From: an uncultured Butyricicoccus sp.
Lineage (GTDB): Bacteria > Bacillota > Clostridia > Oscillospirales > Butyricicoccaceae
Assembly (NCBI GenBank): GCA_910584935.1
Contig: CAJUDU010000036.1
Location: forward strand, 1-23,459
Reading direction: 5' to 3'
DNA length: 23,459 bases
Every line of letters starts with the position of its first letter. The first letter of the stretch is position 1. Under the pieces are notes generated by a model, which did no database searches, was not told where the DNA came from, and was given only the letters and a program-made list of their open reading frames with translations. Both the position numbers and the translations under genes were made by a program. Shown in pieces: positions 16,399-23,459 of this stretch.

Positions 16399-17658
16399 AT
16401 GACATCAAAAGAACGTGTACAATGTGCGTTTGCACACAAACAGCCAGACCGAGTGCCGGTTGATTTTGGCGGCATGAGCTGTTCGCAGATGCACGTCACC
16501 ATTGTGCAAAAGCTGCGGGAATACTATGGGCTGGAAAAACGCCCCATCCGCTTATGGGATGTATTTGGCATGACCGGGTTACTCGATGACGATTTGAAAG
16601 ACGCAATCGGCGTTGATGTGGAGCTGGTAAAATCCTATGGCGGCAGCTTTGGCATTAAAGATACCGGCAAATGGAAAGAAGCAAGTCTGTTTGGCGTAGA
16701 CCTGCTGGTACCGGAACAATTAGAACTTTCCAGCGATGGCAAGGGCGGTTATTATGTATATCCACAGGGAGATACAGCCGCACCGCCAAGCGGGCATATG
16801 CCAGCGAACGGGTTTTATTTCGATAATCTGGAGCGCCAGCAGGAAATCGATGAAGATAATATGGATGCTTCCGACAACTTAGAGGAATATGGTGAACTAA
16901 GCGAGACAGAACTTACATATTATAAAGATACGCTGGAAAAATACCGTGGCTGTAAGCGGGCGGTTGTGCTTGACCCAGGCGGGGCGGCTTTGGGTGATGC
17001 TTCACAGATTGCAGGGTCAGGGTTAAAGCATCCGAAAGGCATCCGTAGTGTAGCGGACTGGTATATGGCGCCGCTGCTTTACCCGGATTATGTGCATGAA
17101 ATTTTTGAACGCCAAACCGATCTTGTACTGAAAAACTGGGCAAAGCTTTATGAAATCGCAAAGGATATTGTAGATATCATTTATGTGTGCGGCACAGACT
17201 TTGGCAGCCAAGCATCTCAGATGTGTTCCAGCGCGGCGTTTGATGAATTTTATATGCCATATTATAAAAAGGTCAACAAGTGGATTCATGAAAACACCAC
17301 TTGGAAAACATTAAAGCATTCCTGTGGCGCGGTTTATCCTTTTATCCCCAAGCTAATTGAAAGCGGGTTTGATTCATTAAACCCTGTACAGTGTTCAGCG
17401 GCTGGCATGGATCCACAACGGCTGAAAGATGATTTCGGGGATAAGATCCTGTATTGGGGCGGCGGTGTGGATACTCAAAAGGTATTGCCATTTGGCACGC
17501 CTGCCGAAGTGCGCAGACAAGTGTTGGAGCGCTGTGAGATTTTCTCGAAAAACGGCGGCTATATCTTCAACTCCATCCATATTGTACAGTGCAACACGCC
17601 AATTGAAAATGTTGTGGCAATGATTGACGCTGTGCATGAATTTAATGGCACAAAATAA
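16399..17658 (+). CDS. Uroporphyrinogen decarboxylase-superfamily protein, MtaA-like
   Basis: The 419-residue protein carries the UroD fold of HemE and the corrinoid methyltransferases MtaA/MtbA. TSKERVQCAFAHKQPDRVPV is the usual N-terminus of the non-HemE branch. The HemE substrate motif RQAGR is absent, so this is not the haem enzyme. The conserved H307-S-C309 and a distant C398 match the H-x-C...C zinc pattern of methyl-cobamide:CoM-type methyltransferases, suggesting zinc-activated thiol methyl transfer. No corrinoid protein gene lies in this window. It follows the permease by 32 bases with a GAGGTGG site and precedes a terminator, so it is the last gene of the sugar-uptake operon. Its role is probably demethylation or another modification of the imported substrate. 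This is inference. Confidence 0.82.
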   Translation: MTSKERVQCAFAHKQPDRVPVDFGGMSCSQMHVTIVQKLREYYGLEKRPIRLWDVFGMTGLLDDDLKDAIGVDVELVKSYGGSFGIKDTGKWKEASLFGVDLLVPEQLELSSDGKGGYYVYPQGDTAAPPSGHMPANGFYFDNLERQQEIDEDNMDASDNLEEYGELSETELTYYKDTLEKYRGCKRAVVLDPGGAALGDASQIAGSGLKHPKGIRSVADWYMAPLLYPDYVHEIFERQTDLVLKNWAKLYEIAKDIVDIIYVCGTDFGSQASQMCSSAAFDEFYMPYYKKVNKWIHENTTWKTLKHSCGAVYPFIPKLIESGFDSLNPVQCSAAGMDPQRLKDDFGDKILYWGGGVDTQKVLPFGTPAEVRRQVLERCEIFSKNGGYIFNSIHIVQCNTPIENVVAMIDAVHEFNGTK

Positions 17659-17684
17659 TTCTTCTTCTCTATTTCTTTTCTCGA

Positions 17685-17722
17685 AAGGGGGGCGGGCACT
17701 GGATGTGCCTGCCCTTCTTTTT
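17685..17722 (+). terminator. Terminator of the sugar ABC operon
   Basis: GGGCGGGCAC (17690-17699) pairs with GTGCCTGCCC (17705-17714), including one G-U pair, around a 5-base loop. It is followed by TTCTTTTT. The 5' side AAAGG can extend the stem. Confidence 0.88.
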
Positions 17723-17762
17723 GATGAATCAGCTAAAATAACTTCCCTTTTTGCCTGTAACC

Positions 17763-17771
17763 TGCTATAAT
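17763..17771 (+). promoter_or_regulatory. Extended -10 promoter of ktrBA
   Basis: TG-C-TATAAT, an exact extended -10 element. No good -35 is found at 16-18 bases (TTCCCT is the best). The predicted start is near 17778, giving a very short leader of about 17-29 bases to ktrB. Confidence 0.5.
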
Positions 17772-17794
17772 GCAAAGGAGAAACCAGCCGGGAG

Positions 17795-19150
17795 ATGACC
17801 AGAGTAATGAAAACATTTTTGGAACGGATGACAGCAACAAAAGTTATTGTGTTTGGATACCTATCAATTATCCTGTGCGGCACATTATTGCTATCCCTGC
17901 CAGTTTCAACAAAAGCGCATCTGTGGACGCCTTTCCCTGACGCGCTGTTTACCGCGACGTCGGCAACTTGTGTCACCGGGCTGATCGTATTTGATACAGC
18001 ATCTTATTGGTCATCTTTTGGGCAGGCGGTGATTTTGGCACTCATTCAGGTAGGTGGGCTGGGTTTTATCACCATGGCAATTATGGTTGCAGTCTTTTCT
18101 GGGCGGCGTATTGGGCTGAAATCCCGCTTTTTAATGCAGGAATCTATTGCCGCGCCGCAAATGGCAGGCATTGTTCGCCTGACTCGGTTTGTCTTTACCG
18201 TGACGCTTGTGGTAGAAGCCATTGGCGCTGTGTTGCTTGCTTTTCGGTTCATCCCGCTTTTTGGCATTGGCAAAGGCATTTGGTATAGTATTTTTCATGC
18301 TATATCCGCATTTTGCAATGCGGGTTTTGACCTCATGGGCACATACAGTGGGCAGTTTTCTTCACTGACCGCATTTACCAGTGATGCGCTGGTCAATCTT
18401 GTGATTATGGCGCTAATCATCATCGGCGGGTTGGGATTTTTCGTTTGGGAAAACTTATGGCTTTACCGGCGGGATAAAAAGCATTTTTCTTTGCAAACCA
18501 AAATCGTATTGCTGACAACATCGGTGCTTGTGGTATTGCCTGCCATATTACTGCTTGTGTTCCAGCATGGCGCCATGCAAAAAAACCTCGCGGGTACAAC
18601 ACAGGCATTATCTGCTCTGTTCCAATCGGTGACAACACGCACAGCAGGATTTAATTCGGTCGGTTTGGATGGCTTACAGCCCAACAGCCAGCTTTTGATG
18701 ATATTATTAATGCTGATAGGCGGTTCACCAGGTTCCACAGCAGGCGGCATGAAAACAACAACGGTTGTCGTGCTGCTGCTTTGCCTGCGGGCATCCTTGC
18801 GGCGTGAAAAAGAACTTGAATGTTTTGGGCGGCGCATTGATGACCAGGTTTTGCGCAGTGCTGTGACAATTACGGTCAGCTATTTGGCGCTGACCGTGGC
18901 AGGTACTATGGCGCTGTGCCACTTGGATGGGGTGCCAATGATGGCGGCAATTTTTGAAACCTCATCCGCAGTGGCAACGGTTGGGCTAACGATGGGGCTG
19001 ACGCCTACGCTTAGCTTGGCATCTCATATGATTCTGGTTTTCCTGATGTTTTTTGGGCGGGTTGGGTGTTTGACCCTGTTATATGCCATTACAGAAAACC
19101 AACTGCGCAGCTTGTCCCGGATGCCGCTTGAAAAAATTGCAATTGGATAA
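17795..19150 (+). CDS. ktrB: Potassium uptake channel subunit, TrkH/KtrB family
   Basis: The 451-residue membrane protein has four membrane-pore-membrane repeats. The four selectivity-filter glycines are visible at G62 (TCVTGL), G177 (CNAGF), G285 (RTAGF) and G397 (ATVGL). The glycine-rich intramembrane loop of KtrB is present at 309-323 (GGSPGSTAGGMKTTT). It forms the K+ (usually Na+-dependent) translocating dimer that is gated by a ring of KtrA. The start is uncertain: ATG 17795 or, four codons later, ATG 17807 (MKTFLER). Neither has ideal spacing from GGAG at 17777-17780 or GGGAG at 17790-17794. It lies 18 bases before ktrA in an evident operon. Confidence 0.94.
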   Translation: MTRVMKTFLERMTATKVIVFGYLSIILCGTLLLSLPVSTKAHLWTPFPDALFTATSATCVTGLIVFDTASYWSSFGQAVILALIQVGGLGFITMAIMVAVFSGRRIGLKSRFLMQESIAAPQMAGIVRLTRFVFTVTLVVEAIGAVLLAFRFIPLFGIGKGIWYSIFHAISAFCNAGFDLMGTYSGQFSSLTAFTSDALVNLVIMALIIIGGLGFFVWENLWLYRRDKKHFSLQTKIVLLTTSVLVVLPAILLLVFQHGAMQKNLAGTTQALSALFQSVTTRTAGFNSVGLDGLQPNSQLLMILLMLIGGSPGSTAGGMKTTTVVVLLLCLRASLRREKELECFGRRIDDQVLRSAVTITVSYLALTVAGTMALCHLDGVPMMAAIFETSSAVATVGLTMGLTPTLSLASHMILVFLMFFGRVGCLTLLYAITENQLRSLSRMPLEKIAIG

Positions 19151-19168
19151 ATTGGAAGGGAGTATCCT

Positions 19169-19810
19169 ATGAAATCAGTCCTGATTATCGGCTTAGGTCG
19201 TTTTGGCACCTGTTTTGCGAAAAAAATGGTGGAACTAGGCAATGAAGTGATGGCAATTGACACATCAGAAGACCGTATCAATGAAATTGCGCCCGTTGTA
19301 ACAAGCGCGGAAATTGGCGACTGTACAAAAGAAGCATTAATTGCTTCGCTTGGCGTGCGCAATTTTGATTTATGTGTGGTAGCAATTGGCGATAATTTTC
19401 AAAGCTCGTTGGAAATCACGGCGCTTCTGAAAGATTATGGCGCGCCTTATGTGCTTGCGCGTGCAAATCGGGATATTCATGCCAAATTTCTGCTGCGTAA
19501 TGGCGCGGATGAAGTGGCTTACCCAGAAAAAGAACTGGCGACTCATTTGGCAGCGCTGCATTCCAGCAGCAGTGTGTTTGATTTTATCCCGCTGAATGAT
19601 GAATATTCAATTTATGAAATCGCTGTGCCGCAAGAGTGGATTGGCAAATCCATTTTAAAAATCAATGTGCGCAACCGGCATGGCATTAATATCCTTGCGG
19701 TGAAAACCGGTGAGGATTTAACACCAAACCCACCGCCGTCCTATGAATTTGGGGAAAGGGAAAACCTGATTATCATGGCAAGCGACCGGCAAATACAAGA
19801 ACTCTTATAA
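19169..19810 (+). CDS. ktrA: Potassium uptake regulatory subunit KtrA (RCK domains)
   Basis: The protein has 213 residues. Residues 1 to about 130 form a Rossmann RCK_N domain with the dinucleotide loop G8-x-G10-x-x-G13 and D31 at the end of the second strand. This arrangement binds ATP/ADP or NAD(H). Residues from about 135 to the end form the RCK_C domain, which in KtrA binds c-di-AMP in several Bacillota. The protein assembles as a cytosolic octameric ring that gates KtrB. GGAAGGGAG supports the start. The gene follows ktrB directly and is closed by a strong terminator. Confidence 0.94.
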   Translation: MKSVLIIGLGRFGTCFAKKMVELGNEVMAIDTSEDRINEIAPVVTSAEIGDCTKEALIASLGVRNFDLCVVAIGDNFQSSLEITALLKDYGAPYVLARANRDIHAKFLLRNGADEVAYPEKELATHLAALHSSSSVFDFIPLNDEYSIYEIAVPQEWIGKSILKINVRNRHGINILAVKTGEDLTPNPPPSYEFGERENLIIMASDRQIQELL

Positions 19811-19843
19811 TGGGGATTTACTGACTGAGCAGGCAGACATATC

Positions 19844-19887
19844 AATGCAGGAAATGGGTTTTTACCTATGCCTGCATTTATTTTTTT
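19844..19887 (+). terminator. Terminator of ktrBA
   Basis: AATGCAGG (19844-19851) and CCTGCATT (19871-19878) form the base of a hairpin that closes further through GGGT/ACC-type pairs. It is followed by a T-run of seven (19881-19887). It isolates ktrBA from the next operon. Confidence 0.85.
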
Positions 19888-19961
19888 GCGCAAGCCCTTG
19901 GTTGTATTCAGAAACTAATATTGGGATAAAAAGGTGCATAAAATCATATGGGAAAAAGCAA

Positions 19962-19990
19962 TTGACAAATTTTTTGCGGCATGATACCAT
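19962..19990 (+). promoter_or_regulatory. Promoter of the acyl-CoA dehydrogenase/flavodiiron operon
   Basis: A perfect -35 TTGACA (19962-19967), 17 bases, then -10 TACCAT (19985-19990) preceded by an extended-10 TG at 19982-19983. The predicted start point is near 19997, eleven bases before the operator and about 58 bases before the start codon. Confidence 0.7.
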
Positions 19991-20007
19991 AAAACTATCA
20001 TTAGTAA

Positions 20008-20022
20008 CGATAATGATTATCA
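20008..20022 (+). promoter_or_regulatory. Fur-type operator (Fur/PerR family box)
   Basis: CGATAATGATTATCA matches the 7-1-7 Fur consensus TGATAATNATTATCA at 13 of 14 defined positions, and the PerR consensus TTATAATNATTATAA at 11 of 14. The discriminating positions favour Fur. It lies just downstream of the predicted transcription start, an ideal site for repression. A second overlapping inverted pair, ATCATTA (19997-20003) and TAATGAT (20011-20017), could extend the site for a second dimer. Which Fur-family protein binds cannot be decided by sequence alone. Confidence 0.72.
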
Positions 20023-20054
20023 TGAATCCCATGCGGCAAAGGAGGTACTCCCGT

Positions 20055-21965
20055 ATGTTATTTCAGACCACCGAATCCCATGAAGCGTTGCGCGCAAAAA
20101 TTCGCGCCTTTGCTGAAACCGAGGTCAAACCCCATGCTTTCCTGATGGATAAGGAAAATGGGTTCCCTGCTGAAGCTGTACACAAACTCGCCGAAATGGG
20201 GCTGATGGGCATCCCATACCCGACGGAATATGGCGGCGCTGGGTTGGATGTTTTAAGCTATGCCATTGCTGTGGAAGAGCTTGCCCGTGTCGATGGCGGC
20301 ACTGGCGTTATCCTGTCTGCCCATGTTTCGCTTGGTACATGGCCGATTTTTGCATTCGGCAATGAAGCCCAAAAACAAAAATACCTTGTCCCACTGGCAA
20401 AGGGTGAGAAAATCGGCGCATTTGGCTTAACAGAACCCAATGCTGGGTCTGACGCTGGCGGTACCGAAACAACCGCTGTTGATAAAGGGGATTATTACCT
20501 GCTGAACGGCGGCAAAATCTTTATCACCAATGCGCCAAAAGCAGATACCTATGTTGTATTTGCGGTGACAACGCCGGATATCGGCACACGCGGCATTTCT
20601 GCCTTTATCGTCGAAAAAGGCTGGGAAGGTTTTACCTTTGGCGACCATTATGACAAAATGGGCATCCGTTCATCATCTACGGCAGAGCTTATCTTTAATG
20701 ATGTGAAAGTCCCCAAAGAAAACCTGCTTGGCAAGGAAGGGCAAGGCTTTAAAATTGCCATGGCTACGCTGGATGGCGGGCGAATTGGCATTGCGTCCCA
20801 GGCGCTGGGCATTGCACAGGGCGCCTATGAATCTGCTGTCCAATATGCAAAAGAACGTGTTCAGTTTGGCAAACCCATTGGCTTTAACCAGGCAATCGGG
20901 TTTAAACTGGCAGATATGGCGACAAAACTGCGCTGTGCGCGTTTCCTTGTCTATTCTGCGGCAGAAAAGAAAGAAGCCCATGAACCATATGGCACAGAAG
21001 CGGCAATGGCAAAAATGTATGCTTCTGAAATCGCATTGGAAGTCACCAATGATGCTGTACAGATTTTTGGCGGCACAGGCTTCCTCAAAGGCATGGATGT
21101 CGAGCGTATGTATCGTGATGCTAAAATCACCACAATTTATGAAGGCACAAGCGAAGTGCAGCGCATGGTCATTGCGGCATCTATTATGGGCAAGGCACCC
21201 AAACAGGCTGGCGGTTCGTCCAGCCGTCCAAAAAAACCTGCGCCAATCACTGGCGTGCGTAAAAAACATATCTTCAAAGAAGGTTCCGCACAGGATAAAG
21301 TGAATGCACTGGTAGAAGCGCTGCAAAAAGATGGGCACGACTTCTCGGTTGGCATCCCGATTGATACCCCGATTGCGCAAGCAGAACGTGTCGTATCTGC
21401 CGGTCAGGGCATCGGCAGCAAGGAAAATATGAAACTGATTGAAGATTTGGCACGTGCTGCGGGCGCTGCGGTTGGTTCCTCCCGCCCGGTTGCCGAAACC
21501 CTCAAATATGTGTCGCTGAACCGTTATGTCGGTATGTCTGGGCAGAAATTCAAAGGTAATTTGTATATTGCCTGCGGCATTTCAGGCGCAATCCAACACC
21601 TTAAGGGGATTAAGGATGCATCTGCGATTGTCGCCATCAATACAAATGGCAATGCGCCGATTTTCAAAAACTGTGATTATGGCATTGTCGGCGATGTCAA
21701 TGAAATCCTGCCGTTGCTGACGGCTGCGCTCGATACCGGAGAAAAACAACCTGCTCCGCCAATGGTTAAGATGAAACGCCCGCCTGTTCCGCGCCCAGAA
21801 CCGATTGGCAAACGCTATGTCTGCGGCGGCTGCGGTTATGAATATATCCCAGAAAGAGGCGACGAAGAAGCTGATGTTGCCCCTGGCACCCTGTTTGAAA
21901 ACTTGCCGGAAGAATGGGTTTGCCCAGAATGCGCAGAAGGCAAAGGTCATTTTATTGAAGCTTAA
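20055..21965 (+). CDS. Acyl-CoA dehydrogenase-EtfA FAD domain-rubredoxin fusion
   Basis: The 636-residue, three-part redox protein starts at ATG 20055 behind a perfect AAAGGAGGT. An earlier in-frame ATG at 19845 lies upstream of the promoter. Residues 1-380 are a short-chain acyl-CoA dehydrogenase (butyryl-CoA type) with GLTEPNAGSDA at 124-134 and the catalytic base E363 in IYEGTSEVQR. After a linker rich in lysine and proline, residues about 440-560 are the FAD-binding C-terminal domain of EtfA (VGSSRPV, YIACGISGAIQHLKG, NAPIF...DYGIVGD). The EtfA N-terminal domain and EtfB are absent. Residues about 587-636 are a rubredoxin with C590-x2-C593 and C623-x2-C626 and the usual GDEE...APGTLFENLPEEWVCPEC pattern. 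Electrons could pass from acyl-CoA through two FADs to one iron, then to the flavodiiron protein encoded next. The cognate acyl-CoA and the direction of flow are not known. Confidence 0.92.
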   Translation: MLFQTTESHEALRAKIRAFAETEVKPHAFLMDKENGFPAEAVHKLAEMGLMGIPYPTEYGGAGLDVLSYAIAVEELARVDGGTGVILSAHVSLGTWPIFAFGNEAQKQKYLVPLAKGEKIGAFGLTEPNAGSDAGGTETTAVDKGDYYLLNGGKIFITNAPKADTYVVFAVTTPDIGTRGISAFIVEKGWEGFTFGDHYDKMGIRSSSTAELIFNDVKVPKENLLGKEGQGFKIAMATLDGGRIGIASQALGIAQGAYESAVQYAKERVQFGKPIGFNQAIGFKLADMATKLRCARFLVYSAAEKKEAHEPYGTEAAMAKMYASEIALEVTNDAVQIFGGTGFLKGMDVERMYRDAKITTIYEGTSEVQRMVIAASIMGKAPKQAGGSSSRPKKPAPITGVRKKHIFKEGSAQDKVNALVEALQKDGHDFSVGIPIDTPIAQAERVVSAGQGIGSKENMKLIEDLARAAGAAVGSSRPVAETLKYVSLNRYVGMSGQKFKGNLYIACGISGAIQHLKGIKDASAIVAINTNGNAPIFKNCDYGIVGDVNEILPLLTAALDTGEKQPAPPMVKMKRPPVPRPEPIGKRYVCGGCGYEYIPERGDEEADVAPGTLFENLPEEWVCPECAEGKGHFIEA

Positions 21966-21996
21966 CAGCCGTGCTTGAAAAAAGGAGGATTTATCC

Positions 21997-23211
21997 ATGT
22001 ATTGTGTACGCAATGTAACCGATGATGTTTATTGGGTCGGTGCGAATGACCACCGCTTAGCCCTGTTTGAAAATATTCACCCAATTCCCCGCGGCGTATC
22101 GTATAACGCTTATTTGCTGCTGGATGAAAAGTCCGTCCTGTTTGATACAGTGGATTGGTCAGCATGCCGTCAGCTTCTTGAAAATGTAGAGCATCTGCTG
22201 GCTGGTAAACCGCTGGATTACCTGCTGATTAATCATATGGAACCAGACCATGGCGCATCAATCGAAGAAATTCTGCTGCGCTGGCCGGATGTGAAAGTGA
22301 TTTCCACAGAAAAGGCATTTATGCTGATGCGGCAATTTGGTTTCCATGTCGATGGGCATGAACTGATTACCGTTAAGGAAGGCGATACCTATTCCTTTGG
22401 CAAACATACGGTGACATTTGTTGCCGCACCAATGGTGCATTGGCCCGAAGCAATGGTCACATTTGACACAACAAACGGTGTACTGTTTGCAGCGGATGCG
22501 TTTGGTTCTTTCGGCGCACTGGATGGCAAATTGTTTGCCGATGAGGTCAATTTTGACCGTGATTGGATTGATGATGCCCGTCGTTATCTGACTAATATTG
22601 TCGGCAAGTATGGCCCTCATGTACAGCTGCTGCTGAAAAAGGCATCTGGCATTTTGGACCAAATCAAATTTATCTGTCCGCTGCATGGCCCGGTTTGGCG
22701 TGAAAATCTCGGTTATTTTATCGAAAAATATGATAAATGGAGCCGTTATGAACCCGAAGAACAAGGTGTTCTGATTGCTTATGCTTCTATGTATGGCAAT
22801 ACGGAAGCTGCTGCGCAAGCACTTGCGTCAAAGCTGTGCGAAAAGGGCATGACCAATGTTTGGGTCTATGATGTATCGAACACCCATGTTTCTCAGCTTA
22901 TTTCGGAAAGCTTCCGTTTGAGCCATATCGTTTTAGCGTCTGTCACTTATAACCTGGGCATTTATCCGGTGATGCACAATTTCCTGATGGATATGAAAGC
23001 GCTGAATTTGCAGAACCGTACCTTTGCTTTGATTGAAAATGGTTCCTGGGCAGTGAAATCAGGCGATTTGATGCAGAAATTCATTGAAAATGACCTGAAA
23101 AATATGACTGTACTTGGCGACCGGTTGTCTATGGCGTCCGCGCTCCATGCGGATAAGGCTGGCGAACTGGATGCCCTTGCAGATACGATTATTGCTTCTA
23201 TGCAAAAATAA
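21997..23211 (+). CDS. FprA-family A-type flavodiiron protein, partner of the rubredoxin fusion
   Basis: The 404-residue cytosolic flavodiiron protein is full length for class A. Diiron ligands are all present: H80-x-E82-x-D84 (NHMEPDHGA), H148 (MVHWPEA), D167 (AADAFG) and H230 (PLHG). The FMN loop ASMYGNTE is at 263-270. Class A enzymes take electrons from rubredoxin and reduce O2 to water or NO to N2O, and the preceding gene ends in a rubredoxin domain. The start follows an ideal AAAGGAGG. The gene begins 31 bases after the fusion gene with no terminator between, so both share the Fur-type promoter. It differs clearly from the flavodiiron protein at 464-1582 (longer, different N-terminus and linker), so the two are not a recent duplication. 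Confidence 0.95.
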   Translation: MYCVRNVTDDVYWVGANDHRLALFENIHPIPRGVSYNAYLLLDEKSVLFDTVDWSACRQLLENVEHLLAGKPLDYLLINHMEPDHGASIEEILLRWPDVKVISTEKAFMLMRQFGFHVDGHELITVKEGDTYSFGKHTVTFVAAPMVHWPEAMVTFDTTNGVLFAADAFGSFGALDGKLFADEVNFDRDWIDDARRYLTNIVGKYGPHVQLLLKKASGILDQIKFICPLHGPVWRENLGYFIEKYDKWSRYEPEEQGVLIAYASMYGNTEAAAQALASKLCEKGMTNVWVYDVSNTHVSQLISESFRLSHIVLASVTYNLGIYPVMHNFLMDMKALNLQNRTFALIENGSWAVKSGDLMQKFIENDLKNMTVLGDRLSMASALHADKAGELDALADTIIASMQK

Positions 23212-23217
23212 AAAATC

Positions 23218-23272
23218 CGCCAGTTTTGCTGGCAGAAAAAAGACACCCCTGGGGAAACCCAGGGGTGTCTTT
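23218..23272 (-). terminator. Tandem hairpin terminator between converging genes
   Basis: The main stem pairs 23239-23253 with 23258-23272, a perfect 15 bp (AAAGACACCCCTGGG and its complement) closed by GAAA. On the minus strand it is followed by six T. A second small hairpin (GCCAG...CTGGC, about 23219-23233) follows, then GGATTTTTT. This is a strong double terminator for the minus-strand gene at the right edge. On the plus strand the stem is followed only by TTT, but it probably also ends the flavodiiron transcript. Confidence 0.82.
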
Positions 23273-23295
23273 GCAGTTACGATAAAGTTTTTGCC

Positions 23296-23459
23296 TTACA
23301 GACGCGGCATACTGCGCGGCTGGGGCACAGGCTGTACATCAAACGCTGGATTATACGCGTAATAATTTTTCGCGTCCAGGTTTTCCTGTACCGTGCGCAG
23401 AGCATCGGCAATACAATCAACATGAAGTGGATTACAAAAGAGCCGCCAACACTCTTTTT
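23296..23459 (-). CDS. C-terminal fragment of an unrecognised protein (cut by window edge)
   Basis: The minus-strand frame is open from the right edge to TAA at 23296-23298, giving 54 codons. The visible tail reads NPLHVDCIADALRTVQENLD, then KNYYAYNPAFDV and a proline-rich end VPQPRSMPRL. It is followed at once by a strong minus-strand terminator, which supports a real gene end. Three cysteines occur in the visible part, with no family motif recognised. The start and most of the protein lie beyond the window, so no function is proposed. Confidence 0.6.
   Translation of the reverse strand, partial: KECWRLFCNPLHVDCIADALRTVQENLDAKNYYAYNPAFDVQPVPQPRSMPRL

Noticed and set aside
16399..17658. Annotation as haem-pathway uroporphyrinogen decarboxylase (HemE)
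   Set aside because: The diagnostic RQAGR substrate motif is absent, an H-x-C...C zinc pattern is present instead, and the gene lies in a sugar-transport operon.
19845..20054. In-frame N-terminal extension of the dehydrogenase fusion
   Set aside because: It covers the ktrA terminator, the TTGACA promoter and the Fur-type box, and the perfect ribosome binding site belongs to ATG 20055.
20673..21380. 235-codon frame on the strand opposite the dehydrogenase fusion
   Set aside because: It is antisense to highly conserved ACAD and EtfA segments, rich in Cys/His/Phe as expected for a shadow frame, and has no start signals.
1..23459. CRISPR array, tRNA/rRNA genes, prophage or toxin-antitoxin modules
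   Set aside because: No regularly spaced repeats, no tRNA-like cloverleaf seen by eye, and no phage or toxin-antitoxin protein motifs; the gene content is mostly metabolic and transport.

Overview
The window reads as a chromosomal segment from a low- to mid-GC anaerobic Bacillota, most likely class Clostridia. The evidence is strong AGGAGG-type ribosome binding sites, sigma-A promoters of the TTGACA-N17-TATAAT type, KtrAB potassium uptake, a SEC-C-tailed SecA, two flavodiiron proteins and a butyryl-CoA-dehydrogenase-type enzyme. The species cannot be named from the sequence. No tRNA, rRNA, CRISPR array or prophage was seen.

Layout. The left edge (1-98, minus) is the start of an IS5-family transposase cut by the window. 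Positions 464-5272 hold three minus-strand genes: a flavodiiron protein behind secA, and a Bax1/YccA-type membrane protein with its own near-perfect promoter and terminator. Positions 5552-6235 encode a SAM methyltransferase (plus) and 6376-7317 a PfkB/1-phosphofructokinase-type kinase (minus); they converge on a shared terminator. Positions 7624-8148 encode a zinc-ribbon Nudix hydrolase. Positions 8296-9987 encode a SWIM zinc-finger protein, followed closely by an AraC-type regulator fused to a GH39-like barrel (10027-12465).

Positions 12808-17658 form a sugar-uptake operon: lipoprotein binding protein, double ATPase, permease and an MtaA/UroD-superfamily protein. The regulator just upstream probably controls it. 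Its GH39-like barrel appears to lack both catalytic glutamates, so it may act as a ligand sensor. The UroD-family protein keeps an H-x-C...C zinc-site pattern and lacks the HemE arginine motif. This raises the possibility that the imported substrate is methylated.

Positions 17795-19810 encode KtrB and KtrA and end in a strong terminator. Next comes the most striking unit, 19962-23211. An extended -10 promoter with a Fur-type operator (13 of 14 positions of the 7-1-7 consensus) just downstream of the predicted start point drives two genes. The first is a 636-residue fusion of acyl-CoA dehydrogenase, the FAD domain of EtfA, and rubredoxin. The second is a complete flavodiiron protein. Rubredoxin is the classical electron donor of flavodiiron oxygen/NO reductases, so the pair looks like a compact, metal- or peroxide-regulated chain from acyl-CoA to O2 or NO. 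That function is inference. The right edge holds the C-terminus of an unrecognised minus-strand gene.
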